A stretch of 64,000 nucleotides of DNA from JAJFHI01 sp050633705 (lineage in GTDB: Bacteria; Pseudomonadota; Alphaproteobacteria; Rhizobiales; Hyphomicrobiaceae): assembly GCA_050633705.1 (NCBI GenBank), contig JBOEGZ010000006.1:124001-188000 (forward strand). Direction: 5' to 3'. Shown in pieces: positions 8,055-17,612 of this stretch. The notes below the pieces were generated by a model. The model saw only the letters and a list, made by a program, of their open reading frames with translations. It was not told the DNA's origin and made no database searches. The stretch's first letter is position 1. Every line of letters starts with the position of its first letter. The translations under genes and the position numbers were made by a program.

Positions 8055-9743
8055 CTAACGGCTGTAACGGATCGCCTTTTCGGCCGGCCATATCACGCGG
8101 TATCCAAACTGAACCACTTGCTCCGCGTCAGGAATGATTTCTTTTTCCCAGTTAAGAATCCCGCGCTTGTCTTCCAAATCCTGCTTTGTGGGCTTTGTTG
8201 GCCCGAGCAAATTGACCTTGATATCATCGTTTGCCGAGACCGGCATCCGGTCTATCACAGTCACCTGAATCGCGCGTTCATGTAGGTTTTTGACTGTAAT
8301 TTTATAGTTCCTGGTATCGGTTTTTGCCGCCGAAATCAAACCGGTTTCGCCCCGTTTATCGGCTTCAACCGAATGACGAACACGAACACGATCATCGGCA
8401 CCAAAACCGAGCTTGTGCTTTTCTTGCGACGCAATCATCGGCAACGTACCGCGTCCGACATAAGTGCCATCACGAAACAGCGAAACTTGGCCTGGCAGAA
8501 TCGGCGCCCCCTTTGGCACTGTCAATTCAGCGTAAAGGTAGGCCTTTGCCTCAACCGCTGGAACGGTTCGGATACTCAGTTTCGGACGAATGCTATTCTC
8601 GGCCAATTGTACTGTTTTCGCAGCTCCAGTTGCTGGAACATCCACAGTTCCTGCAATCTTGAACAGAGCCTGGAATGGCGCATTTGCGACGATGGATTGA
8701 GCTGGTTTGGCTGTTACGACACGACGCGGCTTTTGAGTTTTCGCCATACTGCGCGCGCGATTTTGTTTCCGGCTTTCTTCAGCGACGCCAACATCGGCCT
8801 CAGGTGCCGGCGCATTCATGGCCATAGGTTGTATGATCCGAGGACGCTCAAAATCAACATTCAAGACAGGAAGATTGGGTGCGGATGCCCCAAGGTTTGG
8901 TCGTGTTGTCGACAACGTGAGTGCAACGCCTGACCAGTCTTCGCCCGTGCGTTGGCGAATACTTGCCCGGCGCACCAATGTCAGATCTGGCGCTTTCGCC
9001 TTTGTCCCGGTTGCCAGTCGTGCTTCATAAAGCGCAGACCACGAGGCTGATGGCACGTGGTATCGAATTGTAAATGTCGCGTCCAGTGGCAGCTCGGCTG
9101 ATGCGAAAATTTTAACTTCGGTTCGCTGAACAGGCTTCGGTGTTGTTCCACTCAATTGCTTTTTTAAGTCAGAAATCTCTTTATCGATTTCGCGCAATCG
9201 CTTTTGCCCATCCAATTTTTCACGTTGCACCTGTGCCATCTCTGACGAAATGAGGGTCAATACGCCAATCCAATCGGGCGCTTGCACAACGTTACCGGCC
9301 GAAGGGGACGGTTGGTTGGGAAGGTTTGCCAAGTTCGAAATGAGTTGTTTCTTGGTTTCAGCCGTTTCGATTTCACCAACGATAGCGGCTCGCCTGTCAC
9401 CTGCGGCCTCGATCGCGTCTTCCAATTGCTTTCGCTTCGCCCCGATGGTCCCATCCGCATCCGTCACCATGTAACGGCGCGTATCGACCGAACCAATGAC
9501 CATCGCTCCAGTGCCTTGGCCTTCCACGCGGATGGTGTTTGCGACCGCCTGTCCTGGCAAATCACCAATCACAATTTCATGGGTGCCCTTCTGCAATTGA
9601 ACTTTTGCAGTTCGCTCCACTGCAGCTCCAGAAGGAAAAACCGTGACATTTTCAATTTGGGAGGTCTGCTTAATCGTATCTGCAAATACCACCGAACCGG
9701 GTGCTGCCAAAAAGAACGCAATGCAGGGTAAAATAAAGCGCAT
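8055..9743 (-). CDS. Exported DUF4139/DUF4140 (mucoidy-inhibitor-like) protein
   Basis: A 562-residue exported protein of unknown biochemical function. I chose the ATG at 9743 because CAAGGTG lies seven bases before it and the product then begins with a signal peptide (MRFILPCIAFFLAAPGSVVFA); a longer reading frame starts at 9791. An N-terminal beta domain (IENVTVFPSGAAVERTAKVQ, typical of DUF4140) is followed by a charged coiled coil (about residues 95-200) and then a large domain with IRYHVPSASWSALYEARL and TGEDWSGVALTLSTTRP, characteristic of DUF4139. The family is annotated in places as mucoidy inhibitor MuiA; that name is not a proven role here. Likely periplasmic. Confidence 0.82.
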   Translation of the reverse strand: MRFILPCIAFFLAAPGSVVFADTIKQTSQIENVTVFPSGAAVERTAKVQLQKGTHEIVIGDLPGQAVANTIRVEGQGTGAMVIGSVDTRRYMVTDADGTIGAKRKQLEDAIEAAGDRRAAIVGEIETAETKKQLISNLANLPNQPSPSAGNVVQAPDWIGVLTLISSEMAQVQREKLDGQKRLREIDKEISDLKKQLSGTTPKPVQRTEVKIFASAELPLDATFTIRYHVPSASWSALYEARLATGTKAKAPDLTLVRRASIRQRTGEDWSGVALTLSTTRPNLGASAPNLPVLNVDFERPRIIQPMAMNAPAPEADVGVAEESRKQNRARSMAKTQKPRRVVTAKPAQSIVANAPFQALFKIAGTVDVPATGAAKTVQLAENSIRPKLSIRTVPAVEAKAYLYAELTVPKGAPILPGQVSLFRDGTYVGRGTLPMIASQEKHKLGFGADDRVRVRHSVEADKRGETGLISAAKTDTRNYKITVKNLHERAIQVTVIDRMPVSANDDIKVNLLGPTKPTKQDLEDKRGILNWEKEIIPDAEQVVQFGYRVIWPAEKAIRYSR

Positions 9744-10078
9744 CAATAAACACCTTGTACTTCGTCGACAAACCATCCGTGCCAGTGTCATATTCTCAAA
9801 AGCCTTATAACGAGGCGCGGCACAGGAGGCATGGACATTTCAATACAGCATCAAAAAAAGTTGCTAGCGGGTCCTATCGCGTCTAGCCCCAGATCACAAC
9901 AATTATGACGAATAAGACGCGCCACAACACTCTAAACCTTGGGGTTCATTGATATATTTTCAAACTTTTGGCCAATTCATCGCGTTCATGAAAAAGCGGC
10001 GCACACCTGTTTTCGGGTGGCTGCCGCTCTCTTCAATCGCCATATCACGAGAACGCCATTTCAGCGATCTCGCTTTAC
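9744..10078. other. Intergenic region between serA and the DUF4139 gene
   Basis: About 335 bases. The left part should hold the promoter of the DUF4139 gene, and the right part holds the serA terminator described separately. No further gene was seen. Confidence 0.5.
9991..10028 (-). terminator. Rho-independent terminator of serA
   Basis: On the minus strand, AGCGGC...GCCGCT with an inner ACC/GGT stem is followed at once by a run of five T. It lies 51 bases past the serA stop. Confidence 0.75.
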
Positions 10079-11665
10079 CTAAAACTGTAGGCGTTTTGCA
10101 CGTTGGACATGCGCAATACTTTCAACTTTTTCTAACACAGCATCACTAATTGGCGCATCCAGAGAAACGACACAGATTGCATCACCACCTGGCTCAGTGC
10201 GTCCGAGATTAAATGTTGCAATGTTGACTTTGTTGTCGCCCATAACCGAACCGAAATCTCCAACAAAGCCAGCCCGATCTTCATTGCGAACGAACAACAT
10301 GTCTTTGGACAATTCAAATTCCATATCGATGTCACGAATTTGAATAATTCGACTACGTCCACCTGAGAAGACGGTGCCAGCAATCGAGCGTTCGTATTCA
10401 TCCGTTGTAACCGTTAGACGAATATAGCTTTCATACGCGCCGCCAGCACTTTTCGTCGTCTCTTGAATTACGATACCGCGTTGTTCTGCAATTGCAGGTG
10501 CTGAAACCATATTTACCTCTGGCGTCGAAGTTCTCATGACACCAGCAACAGCGGCAGCCGTCATCGGCTTCACATTGAGTTTTGCAACATCTCCACAATA
10601 TTCAATCGTGACTTGTTTGATTGTTGACTCAGTCAATTGACCGGCAAACGAGCCCAAGTTTTCTGCTAACGAAACCCACGGCGTCAAACGTGGTGCCTCT
10701 TCAGCCGAGATTGATGGGAAGTTGATGGCGTTGGTGATTGCACCATTGAGAAGATAATCGGACATCTGCTCGGCAACTTGAATAGCGACATTCTCCTGGG
10801 CTTCATTTGTTGATGCGCCTAGGTGCGGGGTGACCACAACGTTTTCCATGCCAAACAAAACGTTTTCTTTGGCTGGTTCTTCTGAGAAAACATCCAGCGC
10901 CGCGCCGGCCACTTGACCAGACTCGATGGCTTGGGCAAGGGCTGCCTCGTCAATCAGGCCACCGCGCGCACAATTGATAATCCGGACGCTTTTTTTACAC
11001 TTCGCCAAAGCATCGGCTGAGATAATGTTCTTTGTTTTATCGGTCAATGGTGTGTGCAGTGTTATGAAATCAGCACGGGCCAAAAGCTCATCCAATTCGA
11101 GTTTTTCGACCCCAATTTCTAATGCATGTTCCGGGGTCAAAAATGGGTCGAAGGCAACAACCTTCATTTTCAATCCCTGCGCACGATCTGCAACAACAGC
11201 ACCAATATTACCGCAACCGACGACACCCAGTGTTTTGTTGAACAGTTCTGCGCCCAAAAAGCGAGATTTTTCCCACTTGCCTTGATGCGTTGATGCATTT
11301 GCTTCCGGAATGCGCCGCGCAATCGACATCATCATTGCAATCGCATGCTCTGCAGTTGTAATCGAGTTGCCAAAAGGTGTGTTCATTACGATCACGCCGT
11401 TTGCCGTCGCAGCCTTCAAGTCGACGTTGTCAACACCGATTCCGGCACGTCCAATCACTTTCAAATTTTTGGCCGAGGCAATGAGTTTGTCCGTTGCCTT
11501 GGTCGCCGACCGTATGGCTAGACCGTCAAAATCTGGAATCATTTGGGCCAGCTTTTCTTTGTCTTTCCCAAGTCCCGGTTCGAACGTTACATCGAGACCG
11601 TTGTCGCGAAAGATCTGAACGGCCGTTTCAGATAGTGCATCAGAAATCAAAACTTTTGGTGCCAT
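10079..11665 (-). CDS. serA: D-3-phosphoglycerate dehydrogenase SerA
   Basis: First enzyme of phosphorylated serine biosynthesis, oxidising 3-phosphoglycerate with NAD+. The start at 11665 is fixed by a perfect ribosome binding site (TAAGGAGG) before MAPKVLISD; the open frame continues upstream without support. The 528 residues are of the long type: substrate domain; NAD domain with GVVGCGNIG (about 147-155); catalytic Arg in INCARGGLIDE, the Glu near EEPAKEN and His in TPHLGAST; an intervening ASB domain; and a C-terminal ACT domain (RNEDRAGFVGDFGSVMGDNK) that usually binds serine for feedback control. It lies 133 bases downstream of serC. Confidence 0.97.
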   Translation of the reverse strand: MAPKVLISDALSETAVQIFRDNGLDVTFEPGLGKDKEKLAQMIPDFDGLAIRSATKATDKLIASAKNLKVIGRAGIGVDNVDLKAATANGVIVMNTPFGNSITTAEHAIAMMMSIARRIPEANASTHQGKWEKSRFLGAELFNKTLGVVGCGNIGAVVADRAQGLKMKVVAFDPFLTPEHALEIGVEKLELDELLARADFITLHTPLTDKTKNIISADALAKCKKSVRIINCARGGLIDEAALAQAIESGQVAGAALDVFSEEPAKENVLFGMENVVVTPHLGASTNEAQENVAIQVAEQMSDYLLNGAITNAINFPSISAEEAPRLTPWVSLAENLGSFAGQLTESTIKQVTIEYCGDVAKLNVKPMTAAAVAGVMRTSTPEVNMVSAPAIAEQRGIVIQETTKSAGGAYESYIRLTVTTDEYERSIAGTVFSGGRSRIIQIRDIDMEFELSKDMLFVRNEDRAGFVGDFGSVMGDNKVNIATFNLGRTEPGGDAICVVSLDAPISDAVLEKVESIAHVQRAKRLQF

Positions 11666-11798
11666 GGTGGGCCTCCTTAGAGAGATGCGCTGGCGGCGGC
11701 GTTGTGCCAGGCATGCGTAATATTTGGGTCTTGGGGAACGACGACTGCGAATGTGCTGGATTGTATTGAGCAGAACTTCAAATTCTGCCACTCAGGCG

Positions 11799-12974
11799 TC
11801 ATGCCGTTTCCAGAGCCTTTGCTTTGGCCTGAGCAAACGCCCAATCCAGCCATGGCAATAAAGCTTGCAGGTTCGCCGGTTCGATTGTTGATCCACACCA
11901 GATCCGCAATCCCGCAGGCGCATCACGGTAAGACCCGATATCGTAGGCAACACCCTCATCATCCAAGATTGTCGCAATTGCTTTGGCGATTGCAGCTTGT
12001 TGGTCCTGACTCAGTGCAAGAACTTGTTCGTCGACAATCTTCAAACACACAGACGTATTCGAACGCGTCTCATCCACCTCAGCCAGGTTAGCAACCCATG
12101 AGGTTTTCTCGACCCAATCAAACATGACCTGGGCATTTGCGTCGGCGCGCGCCTTTAGGCCTGGCTGCCCGCCTACCGATTGAGCCCACTGCAAAGCATC
12201 AAGATAATCTTCAACAGCAAGCATCGATGGTGTGTTGATCGTAGCGCCTTTAAAGATCCCACCGATCAACTTGCCACCCTTTGTAAGGCGGAAGATTTTT
12301 GGCAGAGGCCAGGCCGGCTGGTAACTTTCAAGTCGGGCAACGGCGCGCGGCGATAAAATGAGAACCCCGTGCGCAGCTTCGCCTCCGAGCACCTTCTGCC
12401 AGGAGAATGTCAAAACATCCACCTTGGTCCAATCGATGTCTTGCGCGAACGCTGCTGACGTCGCATCGACAAACGTTAAACCTTTTCGGTCCGCAGGAAT
12501 CCAATCATAATTTGCAATGCGCACGCCCGATGTCGTGCCATTCGCCGTGAACACCACGTCACGGTCAAAATCAACCGCGGCCAAATCTGGCAGTTGTCCA
12601 TAATCGGCATTGAGTGTGCGTGTATCGTCAAGCTTCAGTTGTTTGACAACATCTGTGACCCAGCCAGCGCCAAAACTTTCCCAGGCCAACACATCGACAC
12701 CGCGCTCACCAAGCATGGACCACATGGCAGCTTCGAAAGCCCCCGTGTCGGAGGCAGGCATAATTCCACAAGCAAAATCATCGGGAATGGCAAGGATGGA
12801 TTTGGTCTCATCGATGGCTTTGGCAAGTTTTGCCTTGCCAATCTTGGCGCGGTGCGAGCGCCCAAGGGCGGCATCAGCGAGGCCTTCAAGAGACCAACCG
12901 GGGCGCTTTGTGCAAGGACCAGATGAGAATTGAGGATTGGTCGGCCGCGTGGCCGGTTTCGTCGTACCTGTCAT
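11799..12974 (-). CDS. serC: Phosphoserine aminotransferase SerC (alphaproteobacterial type)
   Basis: PLP enzyme that transfers the amino group of glutamate to 3-phosphohydroxypyruvate, the second step of serine synthesis; the same activity can serve pyridoxine synthesis. 391 residues. Visible marks are the N-terminal NPQFSSGPCTKRPGWS, the phosphate-loop region IMPASDTGAFEAAMWSMLG, FVDATSAAF with the PLP-binding Asp, and the Schiff-base Lys in FSWQKVLGGEAAHG. This sequence type differs from the E. coli enzyme and is typical of alphaproteobacteria. A GGAAGGA site lies nine bases before the ATG inside a hairpin of the leader RNA. Confidence 0.95.
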   Translation of the reverse strand: MTGTTKPATRPTNPQFSSGPCTKRPGWSLEGLADAALGRSHRAKIGKAKLAKAIDETKSILAIPDDFACGIMPASDTGAFEAAMWSMLGERGVDVLAWESFGAGWVTDVVKQLKLDDTRTLNADYGQLPDLAAVDFDRDVVFTANGTTSGVRIANYDWIPADRKGLTFVDATSAAFAQDIDWTKVDVLTFSWQKVLGGEAAHGVLILSPRAVARLESYQPAWPLPKIFRLTKGGKLIGGIFKGATINTPSMLAVEDYLDALQWAQSVGGQPGLKARADANAQVMFDWVEKTSWVANLAEVDETRSNTSVCLKIVDEQVLALSQDQQAAIAKAIATILDDEGVAYDIGSYRDAPAGLRIWCGSTIEPANLQALLPWLDWAFAQAKAKALETA

Positions 12975-12979
12975 GTTGT

Positions 12980-13017
12980 CTATCCTTCCAGATAGTAAGC
13001 CTCTCGGTGGGGAGAGG
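12980..13017 (-). ncRNA. Candidate serC leader (cis-regulatory RNA motif)
   Basis: Two consecutive hairpins lie directly before the serC ATG on the transcript. The first is CCTCTC-CCCACC-GAGAGG (13000-13017); the second is CTATC-TGGAAG-GATAG (12980-12995), whose loop and 3' arm hold the GGAAGGA ribosome binding site. The position, the two-hairpin layout and sequestration of the ribosome binding site fit the serC motif reported for alphaproteobacteria. Assignment to that exact family is by memory and needs a covariance-model search. Confidence 0.6.
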
Positions 13018-13030
13018 TGGCCCGGAATGG

Positions 13031-13059
13031 GGTCTACATAGGTCGAATAGAGCGGTCAA
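13031..13059 (-). promoter_or_regulatory. Candidate serC promoter
   Basis: TTGACC (13054-13059) and TAGACC (13031-13036) separated by exactly 17 bases, placing the transcription start just upstream of the two leader hairpins. Confidence 0.45.
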
Positions 13060-13168
13060 GACGACAAAGGAACTAGTGCGACGGTTCGTCCTTTCGTAAG
13101 AATTTCCCCAATCACATCGGTTAAAGCTCACGCCCAGGCCGTTGTCGATCTTAAGGATCGTGATTGGC

Positions 13169-13197
13169 AAAAAAAAAGGCGCGCGTTCCAGCGCACC
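13169..13197 (-). terminator. Rho-independent terminator of the outer-membrane protein gene
   Basis: On the minus strand, GGTGCGC-TGGAAC-GCGCGCC (seven pairs, one G-U) is followed by nine T. It lies 80 bases beyond the stop of the beta-barrel gene. Confidence 0.82.
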
Positions 13198-13276
13198 CTT
13201 TTAAATTTACGAAACCTGTCTGTTTTCACTCACAATGGTGATGACAGACCAAGTGCTTTGATTAGGTGAAACGATC

Positions 13277-14143
13277 TCAATCCAGGTCGACGCGAACGCC
13301 AGCGCGAATTTGGTGAATAGATGTAGACCCCAATGATAGCTCTGAGGGTTCGCCAGAAATCTCAATCGTTGCACCGTCGGACCCATCGATGAACAAATAA
13401 CGATAGTTCATGTCGAGGTACCAACCATCAGTCATTTCATATGCTGCACCAACACTGGCCATGGCTGCCAAAGATACCGTGCTTGACTTGTCTTCATATG
13501 ATTCATCAGAAATCGTCGTGCCCGTTGTCCGGTTGACCGTTGTTGAGCGATTTTCGCGATCAAATGTATTCCAGGCAAAACCGAGACCAACACCAAGGTA
13601 TGGCGTTAGGGATTGAGAAATGGCGCGTTTGAAATCGTAGTAACCGTTCAGCATAAAGACACCGCCACCGGTCGTGATTTCATCGCGCGCGCGAACGGTT
13701 ACTCTGTCGCCAGTGAAGTTGGTATAGCTTAGAGCCCCTTCACGACGCAGATCATTACTGGCTTTCGTTTCAGCCGTCAGATCCATACGAAGTCCGTTGC
13801 CAAAGTGGTAACCGACACCGATGCCGTATGACGGATAATGGCCATATTCGTTATCTTCCCAACTGCCCAACAATCCAAAGGGTCCTGCAGGACGGTCTGT
13901 GCCGTAGGGCGTCCCGCTGTAGACAGTGTTTGGCTCTTCGGCTGTGCCAATGCCGAAATCAGCGCGGAAATAGTAGTTGGATTCAAATACGGGAATTGGC
14001 ATTGGCGCTGGCACGGGAACAGCCGCGCTGGCGTAGTCTTTGAGCCCACCTGCTCCATGGTTCCAATCTCCAGCAAAGGCCGGCATGTTACCCACCATAA
14101 CGACAGCCAAACCAAGCGATAAACTCGCCAACTTGCATTTCAT
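13277..14143 (-). CDS. Outer-membrane beta-barrel protein (Omp31/P25-like)
   Basis: Predicted small outer-membrane beta-barrel of 288 residues. The start at 14143 is chosen because GAGGGA lies nine bases upstream and the product then begins with a signal peptide (MKCKLASLSLGLAVVMVGNM then PAFAGDW). The mature part has alternating, aromatic-rich strands such as YFRADFGIGT, YGIGVGYHFGNGLRMDL, SLTPYLGVGLGFAWN and GWYLDMNYRYLFI, and ends IRAGVRVDLD. This pattern matches the outer-membrane beta-barrel family common in Hyphomicrobiales. The function is structural or unknown. It has its own terminator and no operon partner. Confidence 0.8.
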   Translation of the reverse strand: MKCKLASLSLGLAVVMVGNMPAFAGDWNHGAGGLKDYASAAVPVPAPMPIPVFESNYYFRADFGIGTAEEPNTVYSGTPYGTDRPAGPFGLLGSWEDNEYGHYPSYGIGVGYHFGNGLRMDLTAETKASNDLRREGALSYTNFTGDRVTVRARDEITTGGGVFMLNGYYDFKRAISQSLTPYLGVGLGFAWNTFDRENRSTTVNRTTGTTISDESYEDKSSTVSLAAMASVGAAYEMTDGWYLDMNYRYLFIDGSDGATIEISGEPSELSLGSTSIHQIRAGVRVDLD

Positions 14144-14679
14144 GGCTTCAATCCCTCTTCCATAACGCCATTCAGTTTGCCAGCCGCCATGTCGTGAAAT
14201 CACGTCGGCACAAACCGTTTTAAGTGTCAGCAAATGCGGGACGCCTTGACCGCTGATCGATGACCAACCCGGTAAAGAAAAAAAGCTTGCAGCGCTGTCT
14301 TGAATTTCATTTCGCGTGCGGCCCATGGGTATCCCTCTAACGACAAGAGGCTACATTCTGCCCCTCGCCAAACGTGCACGCGATACTTGCTCAACGCTCA
14401 TACTGAGGGAGAAGATTTAAGAGAGACTTAATCTGTGAATGAATTTGAGACAGTCACGTTCAAGATCGCTTAAAGACCGGGTCTGGCCCTAAGACAAAGC
14501 AATCGTGGGGACGGAATTTTGCAAAACAACGTAATTCTGCGTGTGCAACAATTAATGGGCGTTAAGAGTTTGACGACCAAACCTTTCAGAAAACTCGGCG
14601 CATGGGGTTTGCAATGCGCCGAGGCGTGAGGGTACAACTTTTTCTGCGTAACGTGACCGAACTAATGAGGGCTTAAACC
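14144..14679. other. Intergenic region between glmM and the beta-barrel gene
   Basis: About 535 bases. An open frame continues upstream of the beta-barrel start to 14326 but lacks a ribosome binding site and is not called. The glmM terminator lies at 14590-14623. The promoter of the beta-barrel gene should be here; none was identified clearly. Confidence 0.5.
14590..14623 (-). terminator. Rho-independent terminator of glmM
   Basis: A perfect 10-bp inverted repeat CTCGGCGCAT / ATGCGCCGAG with a ten-base loop, followed on the minus strand by TTTTC, 57 bases after the glmM stop. Confidence 0.75.
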
Positions 14680-16035
14680 CTAAGCCGCTTTGGCCGCTGC
14701 ATCTTTCACAGCTTCGACGATGCTTTCGACTGTTCTTGAAACAAGGTCTTCATCGTCGCCCTCTGCCATCACGCGGATCAAAGGCTCAGTGCCCGACGCA
14801 CGTATCACCAGCCTGCCGCTGTCGCCAAGCTGTTTTTCTGCTCCTGAAATAGCCTTTAGGACATTTCGATCTTCCAAAGGCGTACCGCCATTGTAGCGGA
14901 CATTGCGCAACAACTGTGGGATGGGCTCAAACCGCTGGCACACCTCACTGACAGACCGGTCCATCGAGACAACAACAGCCAAAAGTTGCAACGCCGAAAC
15001 AAGACCGTCACCTGTGGTCGTGAAATCTGACAAAACGATATGTCCAGATTGCTCACCACCGATATTGTAGCCGTGCTTGCGCATGTGTTCGACAACATAC
15101 CGGTCGCCCACGGGTGTTCGCGCAAGAGATAGGCCACAGTCCTTCAGGTGGCGTTCAAGCCCGAGGTTGCTCATAACCGTGGCGACAATACCGCCTGCAG
15201 CAAGCTTGCCACGGTGATGCCAGCTCTCAGCAATGACAGCCATTAATTGATCGCCATCGACCACCTTTCCCTTTTCATCGATAATCACCACACGGTCGGC
15301 ATCGCCGTCCAATGCAATGCCAATGTCGGCACGGGTTTCGAGTACTTTTTGACTGAGTGCTTCAGGTGCTGTCGAACCACACTTATGGTTGATGTTCTGG
15401 CCGTTTGGTTCAACGCCAATAGAAATAACCTCCGCGCCCAACTCCCAAAGAGCCGCTGGTGCAACGGCATAGCCAGCGCCGTTGGCACAATCAACGACAA
15501 TTCTCAAACCATTAAGTTGCAGGTTGCGTGGTAACGTTCGTTTGGCAAATTCAATATAACGCTCTTGGGCACTTTCCACGCGCTTAGCGCGACCAATCGC
15601 TCCGGGCGCCGCCAACAACTTTTCAGACCCGCCATCGATCATGTCCTCAATTTGCAACTCTGTCTCGTCGGAAAGTTTATATCCATCCTGACCAAAGAGT
15701 TTAATGCCATTGTCGTCAAAGCGGTTATGAGATGCAGAAATCATAACGCCGAGATCAGCACGTAATGAGCGTGTCAGCATAGCGACGGCAGGCGTTGGCA
15801 TCGGCCCCAACAAGAACACATCCATGCCAACTGAGGTAAAGCCACTCACCAGGGCAGCTTCCAACATGTAACCAGACAGACGCGTATCCTTGCCAATAAC
15901 AACGCGATGGCGATGGCTACCGTTCTGAAACAGCTTTCCAGCCGCCATGCCAACTTTCAGAGCCACTTCCGATGTCATCGGATGGTGGTTCGCCAGTCCC
16001 CGGATCCCGTCGGTCCCAAAATAGCGTCGTGACAT
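14680..16035 (-). CDS. glmM: Phosphoglucosamine mutase GlmM
   Basis: Interconverts glucosamine-6-phosphate and glucosamine-1-phosphate on the way to UDP-GlcNAc for peptidoglycan and lipopolysaccharide. 451 residues from the ATG at 16035, which fits the conserved start MSRRYFGTDGIRG; a GTG at 16050 is an alternative. The phosphoserine site is ISASHN (Ser102), the metal loop is LDGDADR, the sugar-binding loop GGEQSGH and the phosphate-binding loop RASGTEPLIRV. The gene is monocistronic here with its own terminator, whereas many relatives have it next to ftsH. Confidence 0.97.
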   Translation of the reverse strand: MSRRYFGTDGIRGLANHHPMTSEVALKVGMAAGKLFQNGSHRHRVVIGKDTRLSGYMLEAALVSGFTSVGMDVFLLGPMPTPAVAMLTRSLRADLGVMISASHNRFDDNGIKLFGQDGYKLSDETELQIEDMIDGGSEKLLAAPGAIGRAKRVESAQERYIEFAKRTLPRNLQLNGLRIVVDCANGAGYAVAPAALWELGAEVISIGVEPNGQNINHKCGSTAPEALSQKVLETRADIGIALDGDADRVVIIDEKGKVVDGDQLMAVIAESWHHRGKLAAGGIVATVMSNLGLERHLKDCGLSLARTPVGDRYVVEHMRKHGYNIGGEQSGHIVLSDFTTTGDGLVSALQLLAVVVSMDRSVSEVCQRFEPIPQLLRNVRYNGGTPLEDRNVLKAISGAEKQLGDSGRLVIRASGTEPLIRVMAEGDDEDLVSRTVESIVEAVKDAAAKAA

Positions 16036-16736
16036 TCGTGAAGTCCTCACCCCTGAATTTTTCTCTCATCAAACACAGCCATACACCGCAGGCTTATGCT
16101 GCCAAAGTATTCAAATTTTTGCCCACCGCCGTAGCCTGCAGCTTGCTGCCTGGTTCCCGTGCACTTTGTCTCGTTAACCAAGGTCATGTCGATGTGTGCG
16201 CATCCGTGCCACAGTCGCGACTTAATATGCAACTTTGAACCCGTTGTCCGATATCAAAAACTGTGTGCCTTCATTACACTCATGTTGGTTTGAGCAGCAC
16301 GCTCAAGTGTCTTTGCGCGCCAATTCCGCCACGCTTGCCCGGCTGCAATTCAAGAATCGGGCAAATATGACACCAAAACTGTGCGTTCAAGCTGCATTTT
16401 GAGTGAGTCTGCCCTGGATGTGCCGTGTTTGAGCGCTTCAAACGACAATCATCCCCGCTTTTTTGCGGAGCAGGCTTGCCCAAGGTGACAAAAGCGTCGG
16501 CGAAGACAAAACAACAACGCATGCGGAATTTCTGCATTGTCCTCAATGACGCCAAGCTTTGGTGGGTTCGGGTGTTTTATGGTTGCAAACCAACGGCCTT
16601 TTGTAATCAGGCGTTGGAACATGAAAATAACCCTTTGGTCTTGTGCAATAAGACCAAGGGACCTGGGGGAATGTAACAGGCGACGGATGCCATTTCGTCC
16701 GTTTTGTGCCTGTAATCGAGTGATTTGAGGATTTGA
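16036..16736. other. Long intergenic region between divergent glmM and the ParA-type gene
   Basis: About 700 bases. I found no ORF with a ribosome binding site. The right end, just before the ParA-type gene, holds two strong hairpins (16631-16660 and 16676-16713), described separately. The left end should hold the glmM promoter. Confidence 0.5.
16631..16713 (+). other. Two consecutive hairpins in front of the ParA-type gene
   Basis: The first hairpin is CCCTTTGGTCTT / AAGACCAAGGG with one bulged T and a seven-base loop (16631-16660). The second pairs ACAGGC with GCCTGT and inside it ACGGA with TCCGT (16676-16713). They lie 24-106 bases before the ATG of the ParA-type gene and neither has a T tail. 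They could be a structured 5' leader or DNA binding sites. Confidence 0.5.
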
Positions 16737-17612
16737 ATGGCGTTCTTTTTGAGTGTGGCCAACCGCAAGGGTGGCGTGGGTAAATCAACAATTTCGGTCA
16801 TGTTGGCCCATGCCATGAGTGTCTGGGGGGGCAAGCGTGTCCTAATTCTGGACTTGGATTCACAGTGCAATGCTTCACTGATCTTGATTGGCGGACAAGG
16901 ATGGAGTGAGGCCCGCAAAGCCCACCGCACCATCGCCGATTATTTCTTCGATCTGTTCGACGGAAATTCAATTAAGCCGAAAGATTATCTCATTCATGAC
17001 GTTGGTGATGTCTCAAACGCCAATGGCGCGCCGACCACGCTCTCGCTGTTGCCGGGCTCGTTGTTGCTTGAAGACGTACAAGGCGAACTATTTTTAAAAC
17101 AAGCGGGACAAAGCAACGATCCTGATATTGTCGCAAACCGTGTGCGCGGTCGCCTAGAACAGTTGTTGCGCAGGTTTGGCAGTGAATTCGATGTCGTTAT
17201 TTTGGATTGTCCGCCAGGTTTGTCATTTGCAGCCCTTGCCGCACTCAAAACAGCTGACAAAGTTCTCGTCCCGTTTCGCCCCGACTACGTATCGCAACTC
17301 GCTGTCGACCGCGTCGCTTTGATCATCGAGGACAAACACCACTACGATGACTTGATGGACATCCCGCTCGACAATCGCCGCTATGTTTGTCTGGCAAATT
17401 ATGTCCGCGAGGGCAATGGCCGCGAACGTACCCTGATCGAAGAGATTGAATTGGTCCACCCCGTTCTAGAAACCCAATTGCCGCATCGCGACGGAATTGC
17501 AAATTCGTTCGATTGGATTTCAGAGCGCCGATCATTGGAAGAAAAATACGGCGATGCAACCGATGACATGCGTCGCCTCTATGACGAGCTTCGCCCGCTT
17601 CTAGGTGTTTAA
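16737..17612 (+). CDS. Orphan ParA-family ATPase
   Basis: Deviant Walker-A P-loop ATPase of 291 residues. The motif KGGVGKST lies near residues 11-18, the second Lys/Asp block is VLILDLDSQCNASL, and Walker B is VVILDCPPGL. Known relatives partition chromosomes, plasmids or protein clusters by ATP-dependent dimerisation on DNA or membranes. The signature is not that of MipZ, and no parB or parS-like site is seen, so it is an orphan. A GAGG site precedes the ATG. A 156-residue gene of unknown function follows on the same strand after 318 bases. Cargo cannot be deduced. Confidence 0.85.
   Translation: MAFFLSVANRKGGVGKSTISVMLAHAMSVWGGKRVLILDLDSQCNASLILIGGQGWSEARKAHRTIADYFFDLFDGNSIKPKDYLIHDVGDVSNANGAPTTLSLLPGSLLLEDVQGELFLKQAGQSNDPDIVANRVRGRLEQLLRRFGSEFDVVILDCPPGLSFAALAALKTADKVLVPFRPDYVSQLAVDRVALIIEDKHHYDDLMDIPLDNRRYVCLANYVREGNGRERTLIEEIELVHPVLETQLPHRDGIANSFDWISERRSLEEKYGDATDDMRRLYDELRPLLGV

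Noticed and set aside
16425..16676. 83-codon ORF on plus between glmM and the ParA gene
   Set aside because: No ribosome binding site, and it runs through the strong leader hairpin; no similarity recognised.
16737..17612. MipZ or a plasmid/chromosome ParAB partition locus
   Set aside because: The P-loop is KGGVGKST rather than the MipZ form, there is no parB-like gene, and no parS-like palindrome was seen.
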